Positions 9,713-20,126 of a DNA stretch of 64,000 nucleotides are shown here, piece by piece. The translations under genes and the position numbers were made by a program. The stretch covers positions 930,001-994,000 of the forward strand of contig NZ_JAALFG010000002.1 of the NCBI RefSeq assembly GCF_011058215.1, written 5' to 3'. The notes below the pieces were generated by a model, which was given only the letters and a program-made list of their open reading frames with translations, was not told where the DNA came from and made no database searches. Each line of letters begins with the position of its first letter. Position 1 is the stretch's first letter. This stretch comes from Devosia aurantiaca (GTDB lineage Bacteria; Pseudomonadota; Alphaproteobacteria; Rhizobiales; Devosiaceae).

Positions 9713-11563
9713 GTGAAGCTCTTTCTTGCCCAAACCCTACTCGCCGCCTCGCTGGCCTTTGCGTCCCCTGTCCTGGCGCAAACGCCGGTCGACACCTGGT
9801 CGAACTCCTTCCAGCTCGAGGGCCAGCCCAAATACGGCCCCGACTTCACCCATTTCGACTATGTCAACGTCGATGCCCCCAAGGCTGGGCGCGTGCGGCT
9901 TGGCGACATGGGCGGCTTCGACACCTTCAATCCGATCCTGCCCAAGGGCGAAGCCGCTGGCGGCATCGGGCTGATCTACGAAACCTTGCTGGTCCCCTCC
10001 TCCGACGAGGTCGGCACCTATTACGGTCGTCTCGCCGAAGGCCTCAAGATCGCGCCGGACTACAGCGCCGTGACCTTTCGCATCAATGCCGATGCGCGCT
10101 GGCACGATGGCGAGCCGGTCACGGCCGAAGATGTCGTCTGGACCTTCAACAAGCTGATCGAGGTCAATCCGGACCGCGCCCAATATTATGCCGACATCAC
10201 CTCGGCCGAAGTCACCGCGCCCGGCGAAGTCACTTTCACCTTCAAGAACAGCACCAACCGCGAACTGCCGCTGATCCTGGGACAAATACAGGTCCTGCCG
10301 CAGCATTGGTGGGAAGGCACGGACGCCGAGGGCAACCAGCGCAATATCGCCGAGTCGACGCTTGAACCGCCTCTGGGCTCGGGGCCATACCGTCTGGCAA
10401 GCTTTGATGCCGGCCGCACCATCACCTATGAGCGCGACGAGGACTATTGGGGCCTCGACCACCCCACCCAGGTCGGCCACAACAATTTCAACACCTACCA
10501 GATCGAGTACTTTCTCGACCTCACCGTCCAGTTCGAGGCCTTCAAGGGCGACCAGTTCGACTGGTGGAGCGAAAACCAGGCCCGCCGCTGGGCCACGGCC
10601 TATGACTTCCCAGCCGTCAAGGACGGTCGCGTCATCCAGGAACTCTTCCCGCAGGACTACAACGACTCAGGCGTCATGGTCGGCTTCGTCATGAACCTGC
10701 GCCGCGACAAGTTCGCCGATCCGCGTGTGCGCGAAGCGCTGAACTATGCCTTCGACTTCGAAGAGCTCAGCAACACCCTCTTTTACGGCCAGTATGAGCG
10801 CATAGACAGCTTCTTCTTCGGCCTGCCGTTTAAGTCCTCCGGCCTGCCAGAGGGCGAAGAACTCGAAGTGCTCGAAAGCGTGCGCGACCTCGTGCCTGCC
10901 AAGGTTTTCGATACGCCCTACACCAATCCGGTTAGCGGCGATCCAGCCAAGCTGCGCGAAAATCTGCGCACGGCCGTGGGCCTGCTCACCGAAGCCGGCT
11001 ATCGGCTGGAGGGCAACCAGATGCTCCAGCCTAACGGGCAGCCCTTCACCTTCGAAATCCTGCTCAATGGCGCGACTATCGAACCCGTGGCGCAGAACCT
11101 CGTCACCAACCTGGCGCTGATCGGCATCCAGGCCACGATCCGCACGGTCGATAGCCCACAATTCATCAACCGCGCGCGCAGCTTCGACTATGACATGATC
11201 TATTCGGGCTGGTCGCAGAGCTTCTCGCCCGGCAACGAACAGCGCTTCTTCTTTGCCTCCTCGACCGCCAATGAAGAAGGCGCGCAGAACTATGCCGGCC
11301 TTGCCGATCCCGGCATCGACGCCCTGATCGAAAAGCTCATCGTCGCCGATGATCGAGAGACCCAGGAAGCGGTCACCAAGGCGCTGGACCGGGCCCTTCT
11401 GGCCCAGCAATTCGTAATCCCCGCCTATACGCTCCGCACCACCCGCTCGGCCCGCTGGGATCGCTTCAGCCACCCCGAGAATCTGCCAGAGTTTTCCTCA
11501 GGGTTTCCCACCATCTGGTGGTGGGACGAGGCCAAGGCGGAAAAGACGGGCGGAGCGCTTTAG
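9713..11563 (+). CDS. yejA: Periplasmic peptide-binding protein, YejA type
   Basis: A 616-residue SBP_bac_5 family binding protein for the yej importer. It starts at a GTG with GGAG upstream. The signal peptide (LFLAQTLLAASLAFASPVLAQ) is cleaved after residue 23 or so. Typical family features follow: DPKAGRVRLGDMGGFDTFNP-type opening, LYETL segment, RDEDYWG and a C-terminal half with YDMIYSGWSQSFSPGNEQ. Length and the DTFNPILPKG opening suit YejA and microcin C binders, not DppA. As the last gene of the operon it is followed by a dispersed repeat. Confidence 0.9.
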   Translation: MKLFLAQTLLAASLAFASPVLAQTPVDTWSNSFQLEGQPKYGPDFTHFDYVNVDAPKAGRVRLGDMGGFDTFNPILPKGEAAGGIGLIYETLLVPSSDEVGTYYGRLAEGLKIAPDYSAVTFRINADARWHDGEPVTAEDVVWTFNKLIEVNPDRAQYYADITSAEVTAPGEVTFTFKNSTNRELPLILGQIQVLPQHWWEGTDAEGNQRNIAESTLEPPLGSGPYRLASFDAGRTITYERDEDYWGLDHPTQVGHNNFNTYQIEYFLDLTVQFEAFKGDQFDWWSENQARRWATAYDFPAVKDGRVIQELFPQDYNDSGVMVGFVMNLRRDKFADPRVREALNYAFDFEELSNTLFYGQYERIDSFFFGLPFKSSGLPEGEELEVLESVRDLVPAKVFDTPYTNPVSGDPAKLRENLRTAVGLLTEAGYRLEGNQMLQPNGQPFTFEILLNGATIEPVAQNLVTNLALIGIQATIRTVDSPQFINRARSFDYDMIYSGWSQSFSPGNEQRFFFASSTANEEGAQNYAGLADPGIDALIEKLIVADDRETQEAVTKALDRALLAQQFVIPAYTLRTTRSARWDRFSHPENLPEFSSGFPTIWWWDEAKAEKTGGAL

Positions 11564-11583
11564 AAGGGCGTTTGCTCAGAGGC

Positions 11584-11700
11584 ACCCACACCCCTGCCTC
11601 CCCCTGCAGAAGGGGAGGAGCTCGGCCGGCGGGCGGGCTACGATCCAGCCACATGCATGATGGGACCCCTCCCCCTTAAGGGGGAAGTTGGGTGGGGGTC
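11584..11700. repeat. Dispersed palindromic repeat, family B
   Basis: A G/C-tract palindrome with CCCACACCCCTGCCTCCCC at one end and AAGTTGGGTGGGGGTC at the other. Internal arms are GAAGGGGAGG and CCCCTCCCCCTTAAGGGGG. Copies of the same design occur at 21899-21998, 25712-25812 and 37073-37187. It sits between the convergent yejA and tamB and could end both transcripts. Confidence 0.75.
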
Positions 11701-11709
11701 TTCAGCCCC

Positions 11710-14700
11710 TCAATAATCCTGCTCGAAGAATACGCCGACGCTGGAATTGCCATCCGCCCCGACGGAACCCTTGATCGTCAGGTCGTCGGTCGCATCGAGG
11801 TTGATCGTCACCTTGGACTGTCCGCCCGAGCCTGCGGTCACGCCGAGATAGACATTGTCCTGAAGGTATGTCCCCGCCTGCACCCCGACATTGCCGGCGT
11901 CGTCGGTGACCACATCGAGATCGGCCAGGCCCGCAGCGCCACGTAGTCCATCCACGAGCCCGCCACCGCCGCCTCCGCCAACCAGCTCCGCCGCAGCCGC
12001 AGCCAGACGCGCGAGTTGCAGCGGCGAAAGCTCGCCCATCGAGCGGTTGAAGATCAACCGGCTCAGCACCTCGTCCTGCGGCAGGTCGGGGTTGGAGGTA
12101 AAGGTCACGTCGGGTTCCGAGACACGGCCGGCAATGGTTACGAAAACGGTGATGCCGTCGCCCTCGGTGCGCGCCACGAAATAAAGCTGCGGATCGAGGT
12201 CGCCCAAAGGGTGACCGTACCGGTCTCGAAATCGAGGCGTTGGCCGAGCACGTCGAGCCGTCCCCGCAGCAGCGAGAAGGCACCAACCGGCTGAATATTG
12301 CTGATCGTGCCGGTAAGCCGCACCTGTCCACCGACCTCGGCATCAAGACCACGGCCGCGCACGAAAATCTGGTTGGGGGCGTTTATGGTGAGGTCGAGCT
12401 GCAGCTGCGAGGACGAGCCGCCGCCCGTGCTGCCCGTGCGGGCATTGATGCGCGCGCGGTTGAGCGTTTCCTGCACCGGACGGGGAGTGCGAACATGTTC
12501 GACCTCGATCAGCGGCGCACCGCCGCCGAAGCCTTCCGGCACGGCTACATTGGCCTCTTCGATCAAGACCTGGCCTGACAGTAACGGCGAGCCCGTGATC
12601 GGTCCGGTGAGATTGAGCGCACCCGAAAGGGTCGCCACGAAGATCTCGCCATCGGCATAGCGGGCCGAGTTGATGTTGACTTGGAGATTGGCCGGCAAGC
12701 CGTCGCTCAGGCCCACCGTGCCCTGCGCGGAAATGCTGCCGCCGGTCGCAAGATTGGCGCGCAGCGTTTCCACTGTCGCAGTGCTGCCGTTGAGCGACAC
12801 GCGTCCGTCAATGTCTGTGAGGCGGAGATTGAGCTCCGGATCGACATAGCCGGCGCCCGAAGTACTGACGGCTCCAGCGAACTGCGGGTCAGAAAGTGAG
12901 CCGCTGATATTGGCGTCAAAGCTGGCCGTACCGGAGAAAACGCCGCCACGATCGAAAACGAAACGGTTCGCGAGGGCCAGCGGCGCAGAGCCGTTGAGCG
13001 ATACGGCCAGCGGCCCACCATCGAGCGGCACGCGTCCGGAGCCGGAAACCGACAGTCCGCCAATGCCCTGCGCGCTGATGCTGTCGAGCGACACGGCACC
13101 ATTGGCATAGCCACCGGCAGCCGAAAGCGACAAGGGCGCGATGCCGAAGCTGCTGATTGCGCTGGCACTTACCCCGTTCGCCTGCGCCTCGAAACGCACC
13201 TGCGGAGCGGAGGCGGCACCAGAAATGGTCGCCCGGCCGTTGACGGTCCCCGCGAGACCCAGGTCGGGCGACACGGCATTGGCGATCGACAGCGGCAGCT
13301 GCGCGATGTCGACAACAATGTTGAGTTGCTCACCCGCCGTACCCGTCGCCGTAACGCTTCCCGAACCGACATTGAAGCGGATGGCATCCAGCGAAACGCT
13401 GTCGCCGCCGACCACCAGGGCGGTGGGATTGGCAAGACGAGCGGAAAGCTGGCCCTGCACCAGATCGGCGCGATTGAGCGCCAAACGATAGCCGCCCTCG
13501 ACGGGGCTCAACGCGCCGGCAAGATCGACATCCGTTCCGGTGGCAAGGCGCGCCCTTGCATCGAAGTTAGTGGTGTCGCCGCTCTGGCTGGCCGTTGCGG
13601 CGAGCGTTTGGATATCGACGCCGCCCGCTGAGACATTGCTCGCGGTTGCCGTGCCATCGATCGCAGGCACGCCGAAAAGGTCGGCAATCGCGGCTGTAAC
13701 ATCGGCGCGCCCGACTGTGATGTCGTTGACGCGCAGGTTCGTGGCATCGGCGGTGATGCTTGCAGCCTGCGTCTCGCCCTCCGGCGTCAGCGTGACCGCG
13801 GCATCGATGGCGCCAGCGGCATCCGTCAGCAGCATGGCAGCGGCCAGCGACACGTCCGAAGACGTGACCTCGAGCCGGCCATCCAGCAATCCAGTATCCA
13901 CGGCGCGGCTGACCGCACCGGTGAGGCGCGTGCCGGCGATCTCGAAGCTAATGCCGGACAGCGCCTGCTGCAGGTCGTCGGTTTCAATATGCGTATCAAG
14001 CGTTGCCCGGTTGCCATCAAGCATGGCGACACCGGTGACATCGCCGCTGATGTCGCCATCCAAAAGATTGGCAGCAACGCCGATCTGCGCGTCGCGCAGG
14101 GTGTAAACGGCGAGACTCCCACTCGGCACCTCGGCATCGAGCACCAGTTCCAAAGGCGCGTCCGGCGCCGTGGAGCGGGCCGAACCGCGCACCGAAAGCG
14201 CGCCGCTGGCCTGGTCGGACAAGAGCGCCAGATCGGCCAAATCGAGGGCAATGGCAAAATCGGCGACGTCGCTGGCAAAAGCGCCATCGGCGGTAAACTG
14301 CACCTGCTCGTTGCTTATGACGAAATCGTCGGCACTGATGCCTGCCGTCGTACGGGCGAGGCGGCCCGACAGCGTCACGGTGCCTTCCAGCAGCGCATCT
14401 GCAGTGGCGTCGTCGACCGTCAGGTCCGTGCCGGTGCCGTCGAAGTCGAGATTGAAGCCGCCAGTCAGCGGCATGATCTGCCCGGTCGCGGCAAGGCTTA
14501 GGGCACCGGTCAGGTCACGACCGGCAAGCAGCGAGAACGGCGCGATATTGTCGGTCTCGATCTCGATGCGGCCGTCGAAATCTGTGCCGTCGATCGTGCC
14601 CGCCAGCCCTGCCGTCAGCGCTTCGCCGACGATGCGCAACTGCGCGAGCTCGATGGGCTGGCCAGCGTTAAATACACCGGCAATGCCGAGCCCGACGCTG

Positions 14701-16045
14701 TCACCTAGCGCCGCTTCCACGCCTTCATCGGCGCTGATGCCGGCAAGCGTGCCGTCGCCATTGAAGGTGACCATGCGGGTGGCGGCGTCCTGAAGGTTCT
14801 GCGCCACGCCGCCGATATTGAGCGCCAGCGTGTCCGCCGCGAAGCCGGCCGTTTCGAAATCATCGATCGCCAGCGTGCTCGACCACTGGTCGCTCGCATC
14901 GGTGCCGAACCGGATCTGCAATTGTGCCGACTGCACCGTGTTGAGCCCCGGCGCCGGCAAGGTCACGCGACCGCCGTTGGGATCAACTATCGCAGCGGAC
15001 AGATCGAGCCGCGACAAGAAATTGTCCGCCGTGGTCGATGCGCTGGCAGAAAGATCGAGCTGCCCGCCATTCAGCGTCAGGCTCGATATTTCGACGCCAC
15101 CGACATCGAGCACCATGGCCTCGGCCGCAAGCCGCGTGTCGGCGCCGAAGAATGGCCGGTACTGCTCCGCAACGAGGGTCGAAAGCGGACCGCCGAGATC
15201 GACGGACACGCCATAGCCACCGGGCTGCTGGGCGATGGAGGCGGTGCCCGCCAGCGCTTCCTGGTCATTGGCGAGCAGGCGCAGTTGCGCTTCAAGATCG
15301 GAGACCGGCCCCTGCCCGTCCAGCGTCAGCTGCACCGCCGGGCGGCCCTCGATATTGAGGAGATTGGCGATGACGCCATTGGGCGGCTCGACCAGTGACA
15401 GGCCAAGATCGAAAATCTGGGTTTCGTTGCTGAAGGCGACGTCGAGGTCGAGCGTGCCGCCGGGTCCGTCGAGACGGACGATATCGAGCGCGGCATCGAG
15501 ATTGCCGCCTTCCAGCGCCAGCGAACCGGCGAGAGATTTCCGAGCCGAGGCCAAAGACGTCTTCGCCAAAACGAACGGAGGGCACAGCGAGCTCGCCGAT
15601 CTGGATTGCGACCGGAAATTCCGGAATCTCGAATGTTCCCGCCTCAGGCGGCGGCAAATCCACAGCACCTTCCACCGGAATGGCATTGCGCACATATTCG
15701 ATGGATTCGGCACGCAGCGAGTTGACCTCGAGACGCCCCAGGAATAGCGCCGCCTGGTTCCAGTTGAGGCTGGCATTGTTGACGCGCAGCCAGACGCCTT
15801 CGGCGTCCGAGATGGTGATCTCGTTGATCGAGACATTGGAGCCCAGCACGCCATCAATGTTGGACAGCCGGATCTGCCGCTCCGGCGTCGACAGCCGGTC
15901 CTCGACGAAATTGGTCAGGAAACCCTTTTGCTCTTCATTGCTCATGTCCTGCGCAACCAGCGTCACGGGGACGGCGGCGGGTGCGAGCAAAAGCGCAGAC
16001 AAAGAAAAACTGCATGCGGCGAGTCTTGGGGAAAAAGCGCCGCAT
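11710..16045 (-). CDS. tamB: Translocation and assembly module protein TamB (three frame breaks, probably sequencing errors)
   Basis: A very long AsmA/TamB-like protein, about 1440 residues, thought to span the periplasm as a beta-helical groove and to carry lipids or barrel proteins to the outer membrane with TamA. The centre is repetitive beta-rich sequence with many Ser, Thr, Gly and Asp. The C-terminal DUF490 domain (SNPDLPQDEVLSRLIFNRSMGELSPLQ ... GQSKVTINLDATDDLTIKGSVG) ends at 11710. Frame breaks lie at 16005-16009 (A run on the plus strand), 15537-15539 and 12206-12208. Removing or adding one base at each gives one open frame starting with the ATG that overlaps the tamA stop (TGATG), and it restores a signal peptide (MQFSLSALLLAPAAVPVTLVAQ). 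Confidence 0.87.
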
Positions 16046-17967
16046 CAGAAGGCCTGCCCTATGCCGGCATAGATCGCGTAATCGGGATCACCCGGCTTCT
16101 TGTTGAGCGGAATAGCGACATCGAGGCGCAAGGGCCCAAGACCAGTATTGTAGCGCACGCCGATACCGGCGCCGAGCCGAAGGTCTTCAAGACCAGGGAA
16201 CACGTCGGCCGCCACATAGCCGCCATCGACGAAACCGACGACGCCGATATCCTCGGTCACCTTCGCCCGCGCTTCGATCGACGCTTCGAGCAGATAACGG
16301 CCGCCGGTGACGACGCCATTGCCATTGTCGACGCCGATGCTCTTGTAGCCATAGCCGCGCACCGAACCGCCGCCGCCCGCAAAGAAGAGCTTATCCGGCG
16401 AAATTTCTTCGAGCGACGGCCCGAGCAGCGCACCACCCTTGAGGCGGCCGGCCAGCACGAAGGCATCGTCCTCGCCGAAGCCGAAATAGGTGCGGCCTTC
16501 AGCCACCACCTGCAGTCCCGGCTTGCCATAGATGAAGTCGTAATAGGGCTCGACATTGCCGGCGACGTAAAAGCCTTCGGTGGCATCGAGCGCATTGTCG
16601 CGGCCATCGAAGATCACGCCGGCATAGGCGCTTGCCGTGGCGAAATCGCGCGTGCCGAACACGTCGTCGAAACGGGAGCGCTTGGCGCCGACGCCACCTT
16701 CGAAGGTCAGGTCATCGGTATAGAACCAGGTGAGCCCCAGCCGTCCGCCGGCCGAGGTTTCGGTATAGGTCGGATAGATCGTGCGCTCCGCCGAAACCGT
16801 TGCGACGAGGTCGACGTCGGGATGGTAAAAGCCCGGCTTGGTGAAAGTGCCACCGACGAAATAGTCGAACTGGGCCGTGTCGACCGGATAAGCAATGCTG
16901 GCGATACGCGCATCGAGCCGCAGCCGCTCGGCCTGGCCGAAAAGATTACGCCAAAGGTGAAAGGCTTCAAGGCCCAGGCCATCGACGGTGGAATAGCTGG
17001 CGCCAAAGCCATAGCGGCGGCCGGGAAGCTCATCGACGATGAGATTGTAGGGAAGCAAGCCGTCGCTGCCGATGCTTTCGGCCGCTTCCAGCCGCGCCGC
17101 GCGAAAAACTTCGAGCCGGTCGAGACGCCGTTGCGCCCGCTGGATGTCGTCCGGATCATATTCCTGACCCACGGCAAGGCCAGTCTGCTGGGCCACGAAT
17201 GCCGGATTCATCCGCTCCGTGCCGCTGACGGCGATCGGGCCGAAGGCAGCCAGGCGCCCTGGATTGACGACGATGGTCGCAGCAACGGTGTTGGTCGCAT
17301 GATCGGCAACCACGTCGCGGCTGACGATATCGGCCTTGGCATAACCCTGCTGCCGCCAGGCATCGAGCGCCAACTGTTCGGCCCGCAGGATCACGGGCGA
17401 ACGCGCCACTTCGCCGATGCCGAAGCCGCGCACGGCCGGCAGGTCGACCTGATCGTCGGGATCGCTGGTCGGCGGCGCCTGGTTCTGGATAACCACGTCG
17501 CTGAAGCGGAACAGCGGCCCGGCACTGACCGAAATCACCACATCGGCCGGCTTGGGCAGCCGCGTGTCCGGCGCAAGGTTGGCCGCTTCCACGCCATTGA
17601 TGCGAATACTGATGGCGCCGCCGTAATAGCCTTCGCCATAAAGCGCGGCGAGCATGCGGCGATAGTCGCCACGCGCCTTGGCGATCAGCCCGGCCGCGCC
17701 CGACGCCGGCCGTTCCTGGTCGGCAAGCAGGGAGGATGCGTTGCGCACCGCATTTTCGGCGGCGCCGCCTTCGCTGGCGCTGAACGTCACCGAATAGGGC
17801 TGCGGATCGGCGATCACCGCCTCGGCGTCCCGATCGGCCTCGTCTTCGAAAAACTTGACCCCGAACAGCTCGAAGGCGGCAGCCGGAACGGTTGTCACGG
17901 CCAAAGCCGCAGCAATGCTCAAGGCACCAATACTTGTAACCAAACGCACGCTTAGCAGTGGTCTCAT
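16045..17967 (-). CDS. tamA: Outer-membrane barrel protein TamA (BamA/Omp85 family)
   Basis: A 640-residue Omp85-family protein. It has a signal peptide (LVTSIGALSIAAALAVTTVPAAA), then about three POTRA-like domains (residues 50-330, with VISVSAGPLFRFSDV and GYAKADIVSRDVVADHATNT) and a C-terminal 16-strand barrel ending in YAIYAGIGQAF with the terminal aromatic residue. The motif GGGGSVRGYGYKSIG is the conserved loop-6 VRGY segment. Direct overlap with tamB points to TamA, not the essential BamA. TamA with TamB assists insertion of outer-membrane proteins and lipid transport. Confidence 0.92.
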   Translation of the reverse strand: MRPLLSVRLVTSIGALSIAAALAVTTVPAAAFELFGVKFFEDEADRDAEAVIADPQPYSVTFSASEGGAAENAVRNASSLLADQERPASGAAGLIAKARGDYRRMLAALYGEGYYGGAISIRINGVEAANLAPDTRLPKPADVVISVSAGPLFRFSDVVIQNQAPPTSDPDDQVDLPAVRGFGIGEVARSPVILRAEQLALDAWRQQGYAKADIVSRDVVADHATNTVAATIVVNPGRLAAFGPIAVSGTERMNPAFVAQQTGLAVGQEYDPDDIQRAQRRLDRLEVFRAARLEAAESIGSDGLLPYNLIVDELPGRRYGFGASYSTVDGLGLEAFHLWRNLFGQAERLRLDARIASIAYPVDTAQFDYFVGGTFTKPGFYHPDVDLVATVSAERTIYPTYTETSAGGRLGLTWFYTDDLTFEGGVGAKRSRFDDVFGTRDFATASAYAGVIFDGRDNALDATEGFYVAGNVEPYYDFIYGKPGLQVVAEGRTYFGFGEDDAFVLAGRLKGGALLGPSLEEISPDKLFFAGGGGSVRGYGYKSIGVDNGNGVVTGGRYLLEASIEARAKVTEDIGVVGFVDGGYVAADVFPGLEDLRLGAGIGVRYNTGLGPLRLDVAIPLNKKPGDPDYAIYAGIGQAF

Positions 17968-18228
17968 CCTGCCCTTTTACACATCAACCAAACCGGGCTG
18001 AGGTGATGATTGCCCAGGGGGCGGAAAGATAGTGTTAAGCTTGCCGCAAGCTTACGGCGAGCCCCACCTTGTGGTGGCAAGTTTAGGGCGAGCGTGCCGC
18101 CGCGCCCACCCCTAATGCCCCAATTGGGCAAATGCGCTGTGGATCGTGGCCGATCGGCAACGGAGCTTGACGGCGACAAGGGCGCCGGTTCACCCTTGGT
18201 CGTTCGCTTAGACCCCCAGGTTATCCCC

Positions 18229-19005
18229 ATGTATTCGCTGCTCGATCCCAGCCGCTTCGTCGTCTTCATCACCGGCGCAACATCCGGCTTCGGCGCTGCC
18301 GCTGCCCGCCGCTATGTGGCCGCTGGCGGCAAGGTGATCGCCACCGGCCGGCGCGAAGACCGGCTGGTACAACTGCGCGACGAGCTGGGTGCCGAGAACT
18401 GCCACATCATTGCGCTCGATGTGCGAGACCGTCACCAGATGGAAGCGGCGATCGCCGCCATCCCCGCGCCCTTCGACGCTATCAACATCGTGCTTGCAAA
18501 TGCTGGCCTTGCCCTCGGCATCGGTCCGGCGGCGGAAGCCAGTCTCGACGATTGGCAGACCATGATCGACACCAATGTGTCGGGACTGGTTTATACCGTC
18601 CGCCTCCTGCTTCCCGGCCTCATCGCCCGTGGCGGCGGCCATGTGGTGACGCTGGGCTCCGTCGCCGGCGAATTCGCCTATCCCGGCGCTTCCGTCTATG
18701 CCGCCAGCAAGGCCTTCGTGAAGCACTTTGCCCTCGCCATCCGCTCCGATCTTCAGGGCAAGAATGTCCGCGTCACCGATATCGAGCCCGGTCTGACCGA
18801 GACCGAGTTCTCGGTCGTGCGCTTCAACGGAGACGAGACGAAGGCCAACAATGTTTATAGCGGCACCAAGCCGATGACCGCCGAGGACATCGCCGAGTCC
18901 ATCTTCTGGGCCACCTCGCTCCCCGAGCACGTCAACGTCAACAAGATCCAGTTGATGGCCACCACCCAGGCGATCGGCGCCTTCGATATCCATCGCGAAA
19001 AATAG
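18229..19005 (+). CDS. NADP-dependent short-chain dehydrogenase, YdfG-like
   Basis: A 258-residue classical SDR. The cofactor motif TGATSGFG is at residues 15-22, the structural NAG motif in VLANAGLA and the catalytic pair in YAASKAF. The stretches GLALGIGPAAEASLDDWQTMIDTN and VRVTDIEPGLTETEFS closely resemble YdfG, which oxidises L-allo-threonine and serine and reduces malonic semialdehyde (3-hydroxyacid dehydrogenase). The start at 18229 gives the usual family N-terminus; an upstream extension looks non-coding. Downstream are the oxygenase genes, but 77 bases separate them and a shared pathway is only a guess. Confidence 0.85.
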   Translation: MYSLLDPSRFVVFITGATSGFGAAAARRYVAAGGKVIATGRREDRLVQLRDELGAENCHIIALDVRDRHQMEAAIAAIPAPFDAINIVLANAGLALGIGPAAEASLDDWQTMIDTNVSGLVYTVRLLLPGLIARGGGHVVTLGSVAGEFAYPGASVYAASKAFVKHFALAIRSDLQGKNVRVTDIEPGLTETEFSVVRFNGDETKANNVYSGTKPMTAEDIAESIFWATSLPEHVNVNKIQLMATTQAIGAFDIHREK

Positions 19006-19082
19006 GCCGCCATGCAGCCAGTGCATTGGAAAGCCGCAACTTTGTGTTTTGCGTCAGGGTGAGCCCGCATTATTGTAGCACC

Positions 19083-19979
19083 ATGCCCCAAGCTCCAGAC
19101 ACCATCACCCGCAATCTCTGGCATGTCGTTGCCGCCACCGACGAGCTGCGCATCGGCCTCGTCGAAACTACGCTCCTCCTCGATACGCCGCTGGCACTGA
19201 CGCGCGGTATCGATGGCGAGCCGGTGGTCTGGTTGCGCAGCGACGAGCAGAATGGCGACGAAATCGATGCCGAAACGGTTCTCGAGCGCCTGCCGGTGCG
19301 CACCGCCTATGGCTATACCTGGACCTGCCTCGGCACGGCGCCAGCCGCGCTTTTCCCGATCCCCGAATTTGCCGAACCCGATCGCGTCAACATGAGCTGC
19401 GGCTCGATCGCCATCCATGTTTCGGCACCGCGCGCCGTCGAGAATTTTCTCGACATGGGGCATTTTCCCTATGTCCACACCGACATCCTCGGCTCGGAAC
19501 CACATACCGAGGTCAAGGAATACGACGTCGAGGTGTCCGAGGAACGCGACGAGGTTCTGGCCACCAAATGCCGCTTCATGCAGCCGCGTGCCGCAAAGTC
19601 CGCGACCACGGCGATGGAAGTTGAATACGTTTATCGGGTGCCTCATCCCTTCTGCTCGGTGCTCTATAAATCCTGCCCGGAAGACGAAAGCCGCCGCGAC
19701 GTCATCGGCATTTTCCTCCAGCCGATGACCGAAGAACGCTGCCGCGCACATCTCCTGCAGTCGATGATCGATTCCACCTCGACCATCACCGATCTGCGCC
19801 GCTTCCAGCAGACGATCTTCGGCCAGGACAAGCCGATCCTCGAGAACCAGTACCCCAAAAAGCTGCCGCTCGACCCGCGCTCCGAAACTCCGATCCGCGC
19901 CGACAAATCTGCCATCGCCTACCGCCGCTGGCTCAGCCAGAAGGGGATCACATATGGGGTGATCCCGGTCGCGAGTTAA
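19083..19979 (+). CDS. Rieske-less catalytic subunit of an aromatic-ring-hydroxylase-type oxygenase
   Basis: A 298-residue protein with the catalytic (SRPBCC-type) domain of vanillate-demethylase-like Rieske oxygenases. The mononuclear iron motif is clear: NFLDMGHFPYVH supplies two His after the bridging Asp, and the later segment QDKPILENQ has the family third-ligand Asp. The N-terminal 80 residues keep flanking parts of a Rieske fold (NLWHVVAATDELR, GEPVVWLR, GYTWTCLG), but the loops with C-x-H and C-x2-H are gone. The protein therefore cannot bind a [2Fe-2S] Rieske cluster by itself. The next gene on the same strand encodes a Rieske domain fused to a reductase, its likely electron donor. 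The substrate is unknown. Confidence 0.82.
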   Translation: MPQAPDTITRNLWHVVAATDELRIGLVETTLLLDTPLALTRGIDGEPVVWLRSDEQNGDEIDAETVLERLPVRTAYGYTWTCLGTAPAALFPIPEFAEPDRVNMSCGSIAIHVSAPRAVENFLDMGHFPYVHTDILGSEPHTEVKEYDVEVSEERDEVLATKCRFMQPRAAKSATTAMEVEYVYRVPHPFCSVLYKSCPEDESRRDVIGIFLQPMTEERCRAHLLQSMIDSTSTITDLRRFQQTIFGQDKPILENQYPKKLPLDPRSETPIRADKSAIAYRRWLSQKGITYGVIPVAS

Positions 19980-19985
19980 ATGAAC

Positions 19986-20074
19986 CAAGACCTCATAGTG
20001 AGCTTGTCGAACCACGAGGTCGCAGCCACGGAGTGCCCGACCTCCTCCTTCGACAGGCTCAGGATGAGGTCTTG
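19986..20074. repeat. Dispersed palindromic repeat, family A, paired arms
   Basis: Arms CAAGACCTCATAGTGAGCTT and CAGGATGAGGTCTTG enclose GTCGAACCACGAGG and CCTCCTTCGAC. It is the same design as 3684-3780. It lies between the two oxygenase-system genes. Confidence 0.8.
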
Positions 20075-20126
20075 AAAGCATCGCATCGCCCCGTACGCCA
20101 GGGCGACGAGTTGTACTAAAGAGATC

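Noticed and set aside
15560-15857. The N-terminal part of the 1239-codon frame in the tamB region
   Set aside because: Basic, serine-rich shadow sequence; the true TamB sequence for this part is in the neighbouring frame that ends at 15292.
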